From: G963701675 sp963701675
GTDB taxonomy: Bacteria; Planctomycetota; Planctomycetia; Gemmatales; Gemmataceae
Direction: 5' to 3'
Assembly: GCA_963701675.1 (NCBI GenBank)
Contig: OY969623.1
Coordinates: forward strand, 5,394,001 to 5,458,000
Length of the DNA: 64,000 bases
Made by a program: the position numbers and the translations under genes. Shown piece after piece: positions 16,525 to 25,600 of the stretch; the first letter of the stretch is position 1; every line of letters starts with the position of its first letter. A model generated the notes under the pieces. It was not told the DNA's origin. It searched no databases and saw nothing but the letters and a program-made list of their open reading frames with translations.

Positions 16525-17692
16525 GTGCCTCGCATCTACCCGCATTCGCACCTGTGCTACGGCCAGTTGGTCGGTTTCAGTGTCAAACACCTGGGCAAAA
16601 ATCCTACTTATATCGCGTGTTTTAGGGCGGCGGACGGTCGGCGCCTGAAGCGCGACACGAATCAAACCCGCATCGGGCAAGCAGTCGAAGCGGCAAAGAT
16701 CATCATCGACAAGGAATACGGCCCCGAACAATCGACACAGATATCCGTTAATTGGGAGGAAGCAATCTTGCGGCTGACTGCGCGACTCGCGACATCGGGC
16801 AATCGTTCAAGTACCGCGGGCTATTATCTGAAGCTAGTGAATCACGTTCGGTCGAAGTTCAAGTCAACCGTTGGACCGACTGGGATTACACCTGCGATGG
16901 CCGCATCGTGGCGTGACCAAATGATGACGACGCCGAACCGGCGAAAGAAACTTCCCAGCGCTCATTACGTCATTGGACTACTCGGCGGATTGTCAGCCTT
17001 GTGGCAAAAATGGTTCATCGATGACTTGGGCATCGCAACACACAATCCGTGGAAAAACATCGAACCGCCGAAGGCGGATAAGCTCCCCGTGAAATTCGCA
17101 ACGGATGAAATGATCGAGCACTTCTACGCATGGATAGCCCAGCGGTACGGGGACTGGCAATTTCCCAATTTGTTTCTTGCGACGAAAGCGTACACCGGCT
17201 GCCGGCTGATGGACTTGTGCAGTCTCAATGCAAAACAACTGCAAGCAGCTCGGTTGGTCTTTCCCGCCGATCTAACGAAAGGCCGAAAGGAGCGGAAAGG
17301 TCCCATTGCCCGACGATTTGGCCAAAACTATCGCAGAATTCAAAGGCCCAACGTGGTTGTGGGAGAAATACCTTCCAGGTCTGAAAGCCGCGATCACCGC
17401 AAAGGGATGGCCAGCTCATCAAGTGAAAGGCGAATTCTCACCGCAGAGGCTTTACTTCTGGATCGAAACGCTATTTGCTGAATACCGAAAGGCGTTTTCC
17501 GAGCGCCCGGTACTGACCAGCCATATGTTCCGAAAGCGGGCATTTACAATGGCGTGGCAGGCGGGAGTCGATCCAAGACGAGCGGCCATCGCCTACGGCT
17601 GTAACGTGGACACGCTCATGGTTCATTACGTGGCGATGGACGAGCAGCACGTTACGGATGAGGTATTCGCTCAGATGACTAGCCGAAAATGA
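16525..17692 (+). pseudogene. Tyrosine recombinase/integrase, split by a single-base frameshift
   Basis: The two frames together give a protein of about 388 residues of the phage-integrase class. The first frame carries the SAM-like core-binding domain and the first catalytic Arg (R227 in KAYTGCRLMDL). The second carries HMFRKR (His and second Arg) and the distal YGCNVDTLMVHYVAMDE with the probable nucleophile Tyr. The frame changes near 17300: reading KGP then LPDDLAKTIAEF needs removal of one base in the stretch ggtcccattgcccg. It is either an assembly indel or a recent inactivation that would lock the element in place. The start is GTG with GGAG upstream. Confidence 0.85.
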
Positions 17693-17758
17693 GGCGAGGC
17701 CCATTCCGTTGTTCGCGTAACGGAGTGTCAACCTCGTCGTCCAGGAAGCGGATGCTCG

Positions 17759-18976
17759 CTACGTTTTCCCTAGACAAACAGCGAGTCTCTGAGCACCTTC
17801 CTCTTGCCAACCAGGGTCAAAGGTATCCACGTAACGCCGACTTTTCTTAAGTGGGTCTTGCGCCCGGCCTGTGTTGAACCGGCTCAAAAACAGTTCCCAG
17901 GCCGCCGCTGCGTCCATCCAGTGTTCTTGCATCTCGTGAATCAAAGCCAGATTGTACGCGGCTTGGGGACAATCCGATCTTGCGAACGATTCCAACGCCT
18001 GATCGATATGTCCAGTGACCAGCGCAACAACGCCGGCATTGTTTTCTTCCACGTCAGAGCAGCCCGCTTCCTGGAAAAACTGCAGAGCCTCGTGTGGTAA
18101 CCCACGGCCAAGGTAGATTACGCCCAGCTGATTCAGCGCCGTCATCCGGGGGCCTACTGGCGATACACCATGACCCAAGGCTTGTGGGGGTACTATTTGA
18201 TCTTGAAAAAGCCAGATCCGGTAACAGGCGCTCGCAGATTCGATACGCGATGGATTATCAATAATGTCGCGAAGCACCACTTCTGCTCTATCGCTTTCAT
18301 GAGCGCGAAAATGGGCGAAGGCGAGTGCGAGCCGTGTTTCAATGTCACGGGAATCGTTACCAAGAACGCTATGGTATCGCTCGCCCGCCTCTACGTAACG
18401 CCTTGCGGTAAAGTAGGCGTCTCCAAGCCTCTTCAGAGTTTGCAGGTCACGCTTACGCGCATAAAACCAACCAAAAGCGGGACGCGCCTCAGCCTCATAT
18501 CGCTCGACGGTCGAGTATCTCATGAAGCGCGGCTGTCGTATCAAGAGATCGCGATACGCTGTTTCGGCGTCATCGAACCGGCCTTCATCGATTAAAACGG
18601 CCAGGCGCCCGAGGCCCGCAGTGGCGGAATCTTCATCAAGCGACAGAGCGAGTTCATACGCCGCACGGGCCGCCACGACGTCGCGGGCTGGATTAGATGG
18701 ATTAAGTTCAATATTGCCTAGTGCAACGATGGCGTCGACGTAGTCCGGACAATAGTTTATTGCCTTTAGGAGATAGGCCTTTCCAGCGGCGAAGTCCGGA
18801 TACTCTTGGTGTGCCGTCTCGATTCCGAGACGATAATACTCCGTAGCCTCGTCACGCTTAAGAGGTTTGGGAGAAGGAAACTCGTGGCAAGCCCCCATCA
18901 TGGTATCTGACGCGACGAGATACACTTCCGCGAGACGTGGCGGAACTGGCAAGGTCAAGAAAGGCGTGCCTTTCAT
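17759..18976 (-). CDS. Long TPR-repeat protein
   Basis: This 405-residue protein consists almost wholly of helical repeats in the tetratricopeptide style, for example DAIVALGNIELNPSN, ARAAYELALSLDEDSATAGLG and LKRLGDAYFTARRYVEAGERY. No catalytic domain or signal peptide is present. Its ATG overlaps the TGA of the preceding TPR gene (ATGA at 18973-18976), which shows coupling, so the two and the TIR gene form one operon. It is probably the sensor or scaffold part of the TIR locus. It ends about 70 bases from the integrase stop, on the opposite strand. Confidence 0.75.
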   Translation of the reverse strand: MKGTPFLTLPVPPRLAEVYLVASDTMMGACHEFPSPKPLKRDEATEYYRLGIETAHQEYPDFAAGKAYLLKAINYCPDYVDAIVALGNIELNPSNPARDVVAARAAYELALSLDEDSATAGLGRLAVLIDEGRFDDAETAYRDLLIRQPRFMRYSTVERYEAEARPAFGWFYARKRDLQTLKRLGDAYFTARRYVEAGERYHSVLGNDSRDIETRLALAFAHFRAHESDRAEVVLRDIIDNPSRIESASACYRIWLFQDQIVPPQALGHGVSPVGPRMTALNQLGVIYLGRGLPHEALQFFQEAGCSDVEENNAGVVALVTGHIDQALESFARSDCPQAAYNLALIHEMQEHWMDAAAAWELFLSRFNTGRAQDPLKKSRRYVDTFDPGWQEEGAQRLAVCLGKT

Positions 18977-19647
18977 CGCAGCATCCTAAAAACCTCTTCT
19001 TCAGTCCGATTCGATGTTTCATGAGTTGGGTCGAGTAGCCGCGCTTTGGCGATTTCAGCCTTAGCATCCTCTACACGGCCCACCCGCGTTAGCACGTCGG
19101 CCAAGTTATTAAGGCTTACAACATGGGCAGGGTCAATGCGCAGTGCCCTCCGAAAGAAACTGATAGCGCGTTGGTACTCATTGGTGTGGACCGCAACACT
19201 TCCCAAGCCACTAAGTGCACCTGCGTGTGACCGATGGCGAGCAAGCGTTGCTTCGAATGCGCGAGTGGCAGCCGCGTAAGAGCCAGAACGAAGATAAATG
19301 GGTCCAAGATTGAAATGCGCGTCCACAATCTCATCGTCGAGTAGGAAAGCTCGCGTATACTGGCGAATCGCTTCAGGGACTCTACCGAGCATGTCGTAGA
19401 GCACGCCGAGATTATAGTGGATCAGTGCTCGCCCCGGTTTAGAGATCGCGGCATCCTCCAAGACTCCGATTGCATCGTAGATTTGCCCGCATTCCGCGAG
19501 ATCGACCGCGGCGTTTACGGCATCATCGTGAGTCTGCCGCGCCGCGGCTCCGACGGGAAGCAACCACAGGTTTCCCCGGGAACGTTTTCGAACCTCGCGT
19601 CGGGAATGGTACGGTACGTTTTGGTCTGTCGGATTGTACGCCCTCAA
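18973..19647 (-). CDS. TPR-repeat protein overlapping TIR gene
   Basis: The frame holds at least five TPR units between about residues 38 and 215 (DAIGVLEDAAISKPGRALIHYNLGVLY is the first part, then EAIRQYTRAFLLDDE and others). The first 30 or so residues (RAYNPTDQNVPYHS) overlap the TIR reading frame and look non-native. The true start may be internal, or the protein may be the C-terminal half of a TIR-TPR fusion split by one frameshift near 19530-19580. TPR repeats commonly follow TIR domains in one polypeptide in planctomycetes and cyanobacteria. The downstream gene is coupled by ATGA. Confidence 0.6.
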   Translation of the reverse strand: MRAYNPTDQNVPYHSRREVRKRSRGNLWLLPVGAAARQTHDDAVNAAVDLAECGQIYDAIGVLEDAAISKPGRALIHYNLGVLYDMLGRVPEAIRQYTRAFLLDDEIVDAHFNLGPIYLRSGSYAAATRAFEATLARHRSHAGALSGLGSVAVHTNEYQRAISFFRRALRIDPAHVVSLNNLADVLTRVGRVEDAKAEIAKARLLDPTHETSNRTEEEVFRMLR

Positions 19648-20020
19648 GCAAAGCCGCTTTTGCCTCTATTTCATCCTTTCCCACAAGGTCAATGTGAACG
19701 ATCTGGCCCAACAGCCCGGCGATTTCAACGCATTGAACTCTAATCGGGATGAGAACGCGCTTGCTGCCGGTGGGGTCATGGGCGAATGCGGCGGCCCATT
19801 CGGGATGCGTGTGAAGTGCTGCGAGGTAGTGTGGCGAGAGTATGGCAAGAGTCCTTTCGGCCTCTTTCATGGCGCGGTCCATCTCAAGGACGAAATTTGA
19901 ACCGGGGCGGAAATCCCAGGCTTGCAAGATGGTGGTGTACCCAGCTGTTTCGAGTTGTATGGCAATCCATTCCGCCCAGTCGGTATCGTTGTGGTTGTAG
20001 CTAATGAAGAAATCCGTCAT
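19523..20020 (-). CDS. TIR-domain protein
   Basis: This protein of about 165 residues starts MTDFFISYNHND, the box 1 of bacterial TIR domains. It continues with GYTTILQAWDFRPGSNF, a loop typical of this subfamily, and LSPHYLAALHTHPEWAAAF, where E74 is the likely NADase glutamate. QIVHIDLVG ends the domain. A Pro/Lys-rich linker follows (DRPKRTVPFPTRGSKTFPG), which in relatives leads into NB-ARC or TPR repeats. Here the frame ends instead, and TPR sequence continues in another frame. ATG 20020 or 20026 is preferred to an upstream TTG. A role in NAD-depleting immunity or signalling is possible. Confidence 0.8.
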   Translation of the reverse strand: MTDFFISYNHNDTDWAEWIAIQLETAGYTTILQAWDFRPGSNFVLEMDRAMKEAERTLAILSPHYLAALHTHPEWAAAFAHDPTGSKRVLIPIRVQCVEIAGLLGQIVHIDLVGKDEIEAKAALLEGVQSDRPKRTVPFPTRGSKTFPGKPVVASRRSRGAADSR

Positions 20021-20069
20021 GTTCATCCAACGCCACCAGATGAGTTGGTTCCAGACTTGTGCCAAGTTC

Positions 20070-20606
20070 CTAGAGGTTTGACAAACGCGCCTCGGTCAGT
20101 TGTATATTCGTGTTGACGTTCGCTCGGATTTCAGCGTCAGGGGGAAGGCGCACAAAATGTGACTTGGCCTCTTGAAACAGCTCAAGTGCGACGCCGAAAT
20201 CACCCTGCTCGAATGCCACCCAACCCATGTTGTTGATCGCCATGACCATTACGGCTACGGCTCCGATCTGCTTGGCAAGGTCGCGGCCCTTTTCGTATTG
20301 GTCCCAAGCCTCCGCATACTCTTTCAAGTGGAGAGAGATGCCACCTAGGGTAATGTAAGCTTCAGATCCCGCTAGACCGAAGAGGTGTTTGATGACGGGT
20401 TTCAGGTTTTCTTGCAAGTCCTGCTCGGCGGAGTGACTCGCAACTTGTAGAGCCATCCCAAGAGCTTCAGCGGCCTGCAAGCACGGAAGCTTCAGGTCGC
20501 GCAACTCATCAAGCAGTTCCGTCCTCCGAGTTTTTCCAAACTCCAAGACCAGAGCATTCGCCGTGTTTGCGGAATTTACGAGACTCGCGAATAAGTCGAT
20601 CTCCAT
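20070..20606 (-). CDS. Small TPR-like protein, first gene of TIR locus
   Basis: This protein of about 178 residues is helical throughout. Two TPR-like repeats are clear: EAYITLGGISLHLKEYAEAWDQY and VMAINNMGWVAFEQGDFGVALELFQEAK. ATG 20606 (MEIDLF) is preferred over an upstream in-frame start. It lies 44-50 bases upstream of the TIR gene in the same direction, so they probably share a transcript. TPR units suggest protein-protein contacts. It may regulate or present a ligand to the TIR protein, but this is inference. Confidence 0.65.
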   Translation of the reverse strand: MEIDLFASLVNSANTANALVLEFGKTRRTELLDELRDLKLPCLQAAEALGMALQVASHSAEQDLQENLKPVIKHLFGLAGSEAYITLGGISLHLKEYAEAWDQYEKGRDLAKQIGAVAVMVMAINNMGWVAFEQGDFGVALELFQEAKSHFVRLPPDAEIRANVNTNIQLTEARLSNL

Positions 20607-20838
20607 TTTACACCGAAACGTCGTGCACGGCGGGAAACGAGCCGACACCGGTCAGGGAAAACGTCAGCAATTGGTTCCGGTATTGTTCGGAAAACAATGC
20701 TCCGAAGCCGACTCACCGGCGGAGAAAGCTGCAAAGTCATGAGTTCTATATGCATGCGGCGTTCGGCGTTTTTTGACGCCAAATAGCCAAAATCTCTTGT
20801 GCTACCGTTACACTACCGGGTATCAAAACCTCACACCA

Positions 20839-21504
20839 CTAATCGCTTCCGCTTATTTGTACCAAAAATGCTAGCTGTTCCATCTGAATCGCGAGGTCCA
20901 CCGACACCAGGCTCACGTGCGGCGGCAGACGCAGCACAACAGGTGCGAAATTGAGAATGCCGCGCACCCCAGCGGTAACGAGGGCATCGGCGACTTCCTG
21001 CGCCGACTCGGACGGTACGGTCAACAGGCCCAGCTCAGCCCCGGTGGCGCGAATGATCGACCGCATCTCGCTCGGACTGTGAATTTCCAATCCATCCAGT
21101 CGCTCACCGATCTTGTTCGGCGCCGCGTCGAACAGCGCGACGATACGGAAGCCCTGTTGGATGAAACCGCCGTATCGCAAAAGCGCCCGCGCCAGGTTGC
21201 CGACACCGACGAGCGCTACCGACCATTCACGGTCGAGGGCGAGCGTGTGCCGAATCGCTGTGATAAGCTCCTGCGTCGGATAGCCAATCCCCGGTTGTCC
21301 GAGGTTGCCGAGCGACGCCAGGTCCTTACGGACTTGCGCGTCGGTTACGCCGAGCGCCGCGCCGAGTTGGCCGCTGGAAACCTTGGCGAACCCGTCACGG
21401 AGAAAACCGCCGAGGCAGCGCAGGTAGAGGCTGAGCCGACCGGCGCTGGCTCGCGACAAGCGCGGCTCATGGCCGTTTCCCACGCGCATTGGTTCAGCTT
21501 TCAT
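20839..21504 (-). CDS. rex: Redox-sensing transcriptional repressor Rex
   Basis: This 221-residue protein fits the Rex family. It has an N-terminal winged helix with RLSLYLRCLGGFL and VTDAQVRKDLASLG, followed by a Rossmann domain with the NAD(H)-binding GVGNLARAL and then FRIVALFDAAPNKIGERLDG. A C-terminal helix swaps between subunits in the family. Rex represses fermentation or respiration genes when NADH is low and releases DNA when it binds NADH. The direct targets are not in the immediate neighbourhood: dapA lies divergently. The start could also be the second Met, five codons in. Confidence 0.93.
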   Translation of the reverse strand: MKAEPMRVGNGHEPRLSRASAGRLSLYLRCLGGFLRDGFAKVSSGQLGAALGVTDAQVRKDLASLGNLGQPGIGYPTQELITAIRHTLALDREWSVALVGVGNLARALLRYGGFIQQGFRIVALFDAAPNKIGERLDGLEIHSPSEMRSIIRATGAELGLLTVPSESAQEVADALVTAGVRGILNFAPVVLRLPPHVSLVSVDLAIQMEQLAFLVQISGSD

Positions 21505-21616
21505 AGAAATGGACCCGATTCCCTCCGACAGGTTCGCCGGAGAGCGGTCATCCGGCCGAAGGTTTCGCTAGTCTATCCGTCGCTGTTTCGGCGGGCAAGG
21601 CAAGGGCAGGCCCCTC

Positions 21617-21644
21617 AAGCCCACGGGTTGCAATCCGTGGGCTT
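21617..21644. repeat. Palindromic repeat, family A copy 1
   Basis: The arm AAGCCCACGG (21617-21626) pairs with CCGTGGGCTT (21635-21644) around an 8-base loop, GTTGCAAT. A near copy lies at 45425-45452, with a compensatory G-C to C-G change at one stem pair. Here it sits upstream of dapA in a divergent spacer, so it is not simply a terminator. Confidence 0.75.
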
Positions 21645-21680
21645 CGCCGAATCCATAAACTGATCGCGGAGGATCGGCCA

Positions 21681-22598
21681 ATGAGTTCACGTGGCGAACA
21701 GTTTGCGGGTGTGACCGTTGCTCTCATCACCCCGTTTCGAAACGACGAAGTGGATTATCAGGCGCTGGCGCGTCTCGTCGATTGGCACATCGACCAGCGC
21801 ACCGATTGCCTGGCGCCGGTTGGGACCACGGGTGAATCGCCGACCCTCAACCACGAGGAACACGAACGCGTCATCGCCACTGTCGTGGAGCGTGCCGCGC
21901 GGCGGATCAAGGTCATGGCCGGCACGGGATCGAACAGTACGACCGAAGCGATTCGCTTGACGCGCTTCGCCAAGAACGCCGGCGCCGACGGCGCGCTGAT
22001 GGTCGGACCGTACTACAACAAGCCGACGCAGGACGGCTACTACCGCCATTTCGCCGCCGTCGCCGGCGCCGTGGACTTGCCCATCGTGCTCTACAACATT
22101 CCGGGTCGAACCGGGTCGAACATCCTACCCGAAACGATCGCAAAACTTGCCGAGATTCCAACCATCGTTGCCGTCAAGGAGGCGACCGGCTCATTGGATC
22201 AAGCTTCACACATCGCCTCGCTCTGTGACCTGACCATCTTGAGCGGCGACGACAGTTTGACCCTGCCGCTCATGAGCATCGGCGGCCGTGGGGTTGTCTC
22301 CGTCGTCGGCAACATCGTGCCGCGTGACGTGAAAGCCATGGTTCAAGCGTTTGAAAAAGCACACGTGTCCGAAGCTCTCGAATGGCATCGCAAGCTATTC
22401 CCGCTATGCCGAGACATGTTGGGCGTCGCCACGAATCCGATTCCGATAAAGACGGCGATGAAGTTGTTGGGACGGGATAGCGGTGAATTTCGCTTACCCC
22501 TGTGCGCCCTCGATCGCAGCGGCGAGGCGCGTGTTCGGCAGACGCTGCTTGACTACGGCCTCCTGCGCGGCGAGGGCCGGAGCGGCAAGAATGCGTGA
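21681..22598 (+). CDS. dapA: 4-hydroxy-tetrahydrodipicolinate synthase
   Basis: This 305-residue TIM-barrel enzyme condenses pyruvate with aspartate semialdehyde in the first committed step of lysine and diaminopimelate synthesis. The pyruvate-binding motif VGTTGES, the YNIPGRTG stretch with the catalytic Tyr, and the Schiff-base lysine in VAVKEATGS are all present. Length is normal. GGAGG lies upstream of the ATG. No other dap gene is adjacent. A lysine riboswitch is not evident in the short leader, which instead carries the palindrome at 21617-21644. Confidence 0.95.
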   Translation: MSSRGEQFAGVTVALITPFRNDEVDYQALARLVDWHIDQRTDCLAPVGTTGESPTLNHEEHERVIATVVERAARRIKVMAGTGSNSTTEAIRLTRFAKNAGADGALMVGPYYNKPTQDGYYRHFAAVAGAVDLPIVLYNIPGRTGSNILPETIAKLAEIPTIVAVKEATGSLDQASHIASLCDLTILSGDDSLTLPLMSIGGRGVVSVVGNIVPRDVKAMVQAFEKAHVSEALEWHRKLFPLCRDMLGVATNPIPIKTAMKLLGRDSGEFRLPLCALDRSGEARVRQTLLDYGLLRGEGRSGKNA

Positions 22599-22600
22599 GC

Positions 22601-22664
22601 CAAAACGCAGATTGCGCTAATTAGCGTAGAGTTTTCTGCGATAATCCGGGTAATCTGCGTTCGG
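22601..22664. repeat. Intergenic inverted-repeat element, family B copy 1
   Basis: The element runs from AACGCAGATTGCGC on the left to GTAATCTGCGTT on the right, so its ends are imperfect inverted repeats. A clearly related copy of the same length lies at 30086-30146. It fills the spacer between dapA and the WD40 kinase. Confidence 0.7.
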
Positions 22665-22686
22665 ACTCCAATCCGGAGAGCGCCCG

Positions 22687-25600
22687 ATGACGGAATCCAA
22701 TCGCACTCTCTTGCCGGAGCAAGCCGCCCGGATTGATGCCGTTTGCGAGCGGTTCAAGCTGGCGTACGAATCCGGCCGCCGGCCGCAGGTCGAGGACTAT
22801 CTGGGCGACGTACCCGACGCGGAGCGCCTTTACCTCTTGCACGAATTGGCCGCTCTCGAAATTAATCTTCGTCGGCGTAGCGGTGAATCGGTCGTTATCG
22901 ATGAATACGTGGCGCGGTTCCCGCAACTCGACACCCAATGGCTGGCCGTCTTAATCACACCTCCACTCGATCATCCCGTCATCCCGTCATCCCGTCATGC
23001 CGCGGCGCCTGCGACATCCGCACGCCGCATCCGTTGTCCGCACTGTCACAATCCGATCCAACTAATCGAGGCGCAATCCGATGAAGTGCTCTGTCCCGGC
23101 TGCGGCAGCAGCTTCCGGGTGCGCGAGGCCCGCCACACCGACACCGCCAGCGGCAGTCGGCCGCTAGGAAAATATCAGTTACTAGAGCGTGTCGGCTTGG
23201 GCGCCTTCGGCGCTGTCTGGAAGGCGCGCGATTCCGAACTCGACCGCATCGTCGCGCTCAAGATTCCGCACACCGGCTTGCTCACCGAATCGGCAGACTT
23301 GCAACGGTTCCATCGGGAAGCCCGCGCCGCCGCTCAGCTTCGCCATCCGGGGATCGTCACTGTGCATTCGGTGGAAACACTCGATGGCCTGCCGACGATT
23401 GTCTCCGATTTTATCACGGGCGTGCCGCTTCGCGACCTCCTTCAAGTCCGCCGGCTGACGTTTCGCGAAACGGCAACCCTAATGGCCGACGTCTCCGACG
23501 CCGTCCACTACGCTCACACGATGAACGTCGTGCATCGTGATCTGAAACCGGCGAATATTCTGATGTCGTTTAGCCGCGAGCGTCAAGCGAGCGCGGATGG
23601 CGACCCCACGCTCGCTGAAGGCTCGCGGCTAAACGAGATGACCCCGCTCATCGCCGACTTCGGCCTCGCCCTTCGCAATGAAGCGGAAGTCACCATGACC
23701 ATCGACGGCCACATCATCGGCACTCCCGCCTACATGAGTCCGGAGCAAGCGGCCGGCAAGGCGCATGCCGCCGACGCCCGCAGCGATGTCTACAGCCTCG
23801 GCGTGATCTTTTACGAACTGCTCACCGGCGAGCTTCCGTTCCGCGGTTCTCGGGTGATGATGATTCACCAGGTCTTGCACGAAGACCCGCGCCCGCCACG
23901 AAAGATCAACGACAAGATTCCGCGCGATTTGGAGACCGTTTGCCTCAAATGCCTGCACAAGGAACCCGCCCGTCGTTATCAAACCGTGCGCGAGCTAGCG
24001 GACGACGTGCGCCGCTGGCAGAAGGGCGAGCCGGTGCAGGCTCGGCCCGTCGGCGCGCTGGAGCGCGGCTGGCGCTGGTGCCGGCGGAATCCGGCCGTGG
24101 CAGTTGCGAGCCTTGTCTCCGCCGCTGCCCTGATCGTCGTGGCCGGACTGTCATTAACTGTCGCCATCCAACAGTCACGGCAGGCGGAGCTGGAGGCGGC
24201 GGCGGCAAGCGATCTCCGTCGTGAGAAACAGCAGACCCAGGATGCGCTGGATACCGTTGACGAACACCGCCGCCAACAACAGCGCCTCGCTGCAAGCCTG
24301 GCCCTCGATCGTGCTATCGCACTGGCTGAGCAAGGGGAGTTCGGTCGCGGTATGCTTTGGCTGGCGCGGAGCCTGGAGTTGGCGCCCGCTAACGCGACCG
24401 ACATACAACGAGTTGCTCGAATGAGTCTGGCGGTATGGCGCCATGAAGTGAGTACCCTGCGAGTCGTGCTTGAGCATGAACTTGGAGTAACTGGTATAGC
24501 CATCAGTCCCGACGGCAGCACTGTCTTGACCGGAGACATGTTCGCGCAGCTATTAGACGGTACGACGGGGGTGCCCTTGGGACCACCACTAGACGGCGGC
24601 CAGGGAGTTCTCAGCCCGGATGGGAAGGTTGTGGCGACGGTCGTCGTCGGCGCGGGAATTCAGCTTTGGGACGTAGCCACGAGGCGACCGATCGGCCCGT
24701 CGTTGCCTCATGAGGAGGGCCTCTTGGTTTTGGTCTTTAGCCCGGACGGCAAAATCTTACTAGCGGGCGGCCCAGAAGACGCACGCCTCTGGGAGGTGTC
24801 CACAGGAAAGCCGATCGGGCTGCCTCTCAAGTATGAGGGCGCGAATACCGGCATCCTGGCGTTCAGCTCGGACGGGCGGATCGTGGTTACAGCGGATCGT
24901 GGCGATCGAAGTCTATGTCTCTGGGATGCGGGGACAGGAAAACTCGTTAAAGGGCTCAAGCATGACGATGGGATTCATGATGCAGCCATTAGTCGGGACC
25001 GTGCGCTCCTCGTGACCGGTAGCAAAGACAACACCGCCAGGCTCTGGGAGGCAAACACCGGAAAACCGGTAGGATCTCCGCTTCCGCATGGGGCGCCCGT
25101 TCGGGCTGTGGCGTTCAGCCCAGACAGCCGTTTAGTTGCGACTGGAGGTGAAGACTGCGCCGTCCGGCTGTGGGATGTGGCAACGGTCACACCCTTTGGC
25201 CCACCTCTGATGCATGACGCCGCAATCCAGTGGATCGCGTTCAGCCCTGAGGGTCAAACCCTCGTCGCGGGTAGCCGGGATGGCCTCTTTACGTTGTGGG
25301 ATGCCAAGTCCGGGAAAGCCATGCGGCGAACGGGCAAGGCTCAGACGGGTGCGACTTTAAATGCCACGGGGTTTCGCCGTGATGGCAGGCGAGTGGTTAC
25401 CAGTTCCGGCAAGAACACGTGGTTATGGGATACGACCAATGGGAATCAAGTCGGCGCCCCGTTACAGCACCAGGGGTATATCCATGCAGTCAGTTTTGCT
25501 CCCGATGATCGGACAATTGTTACCGGGAGTTGGCTACCGGCGAAAACCGGCGGATTAGGTGGTCTCTTTCGGGGAGGAGAGACGCGCTTCTGGGATGCCG

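Larger units (their letters stand above)
1..17692. mobile_element. Integrative mobilisable/conjugative element (right part, left end outside window)
   Basis: This block groups a MobF relaxase, a ParB-like protein, a VirD4/TraD-like coupling ATPase, an excisionase-like HTH protein and, at its right edge, a tyrosine recombinase. Such a set is typical of integrative elements that transfer by conjugation. No VirB-type channel genes are visible, so it may rely on another element's channel, or the channel genes may lie left of the window. The gene order relaxase, cargo, transfer block, xis, int suggests that the right attachment site lies just after 17692, but no tRNA or clear direct repeat was found there. 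The element carries many short proteins of unknown function. Confidence 0.7.

Noticed and set aside
17693..17758. Attachment site in a tRNA gene
   Set aside because: No cloverleaf or direct repeat could be recognised in this short stretch.
21505..21680. Lysine riboswitch upstream of dapA
   Set aside because: The spacer is too short and lacks the multi-helix lysine aptamer; only a simple hairpin is present.
22972..22999. CRISPR-like repeat
   Set aside because: The 8-base unit has no spacers and lies within a coding region.
23945..24539. Minus-strand frames inside the WD40 kinase gene
   Set aside because: They are low-complexity shadow frames (Arg/Ser/Ala-rich) with no domain.
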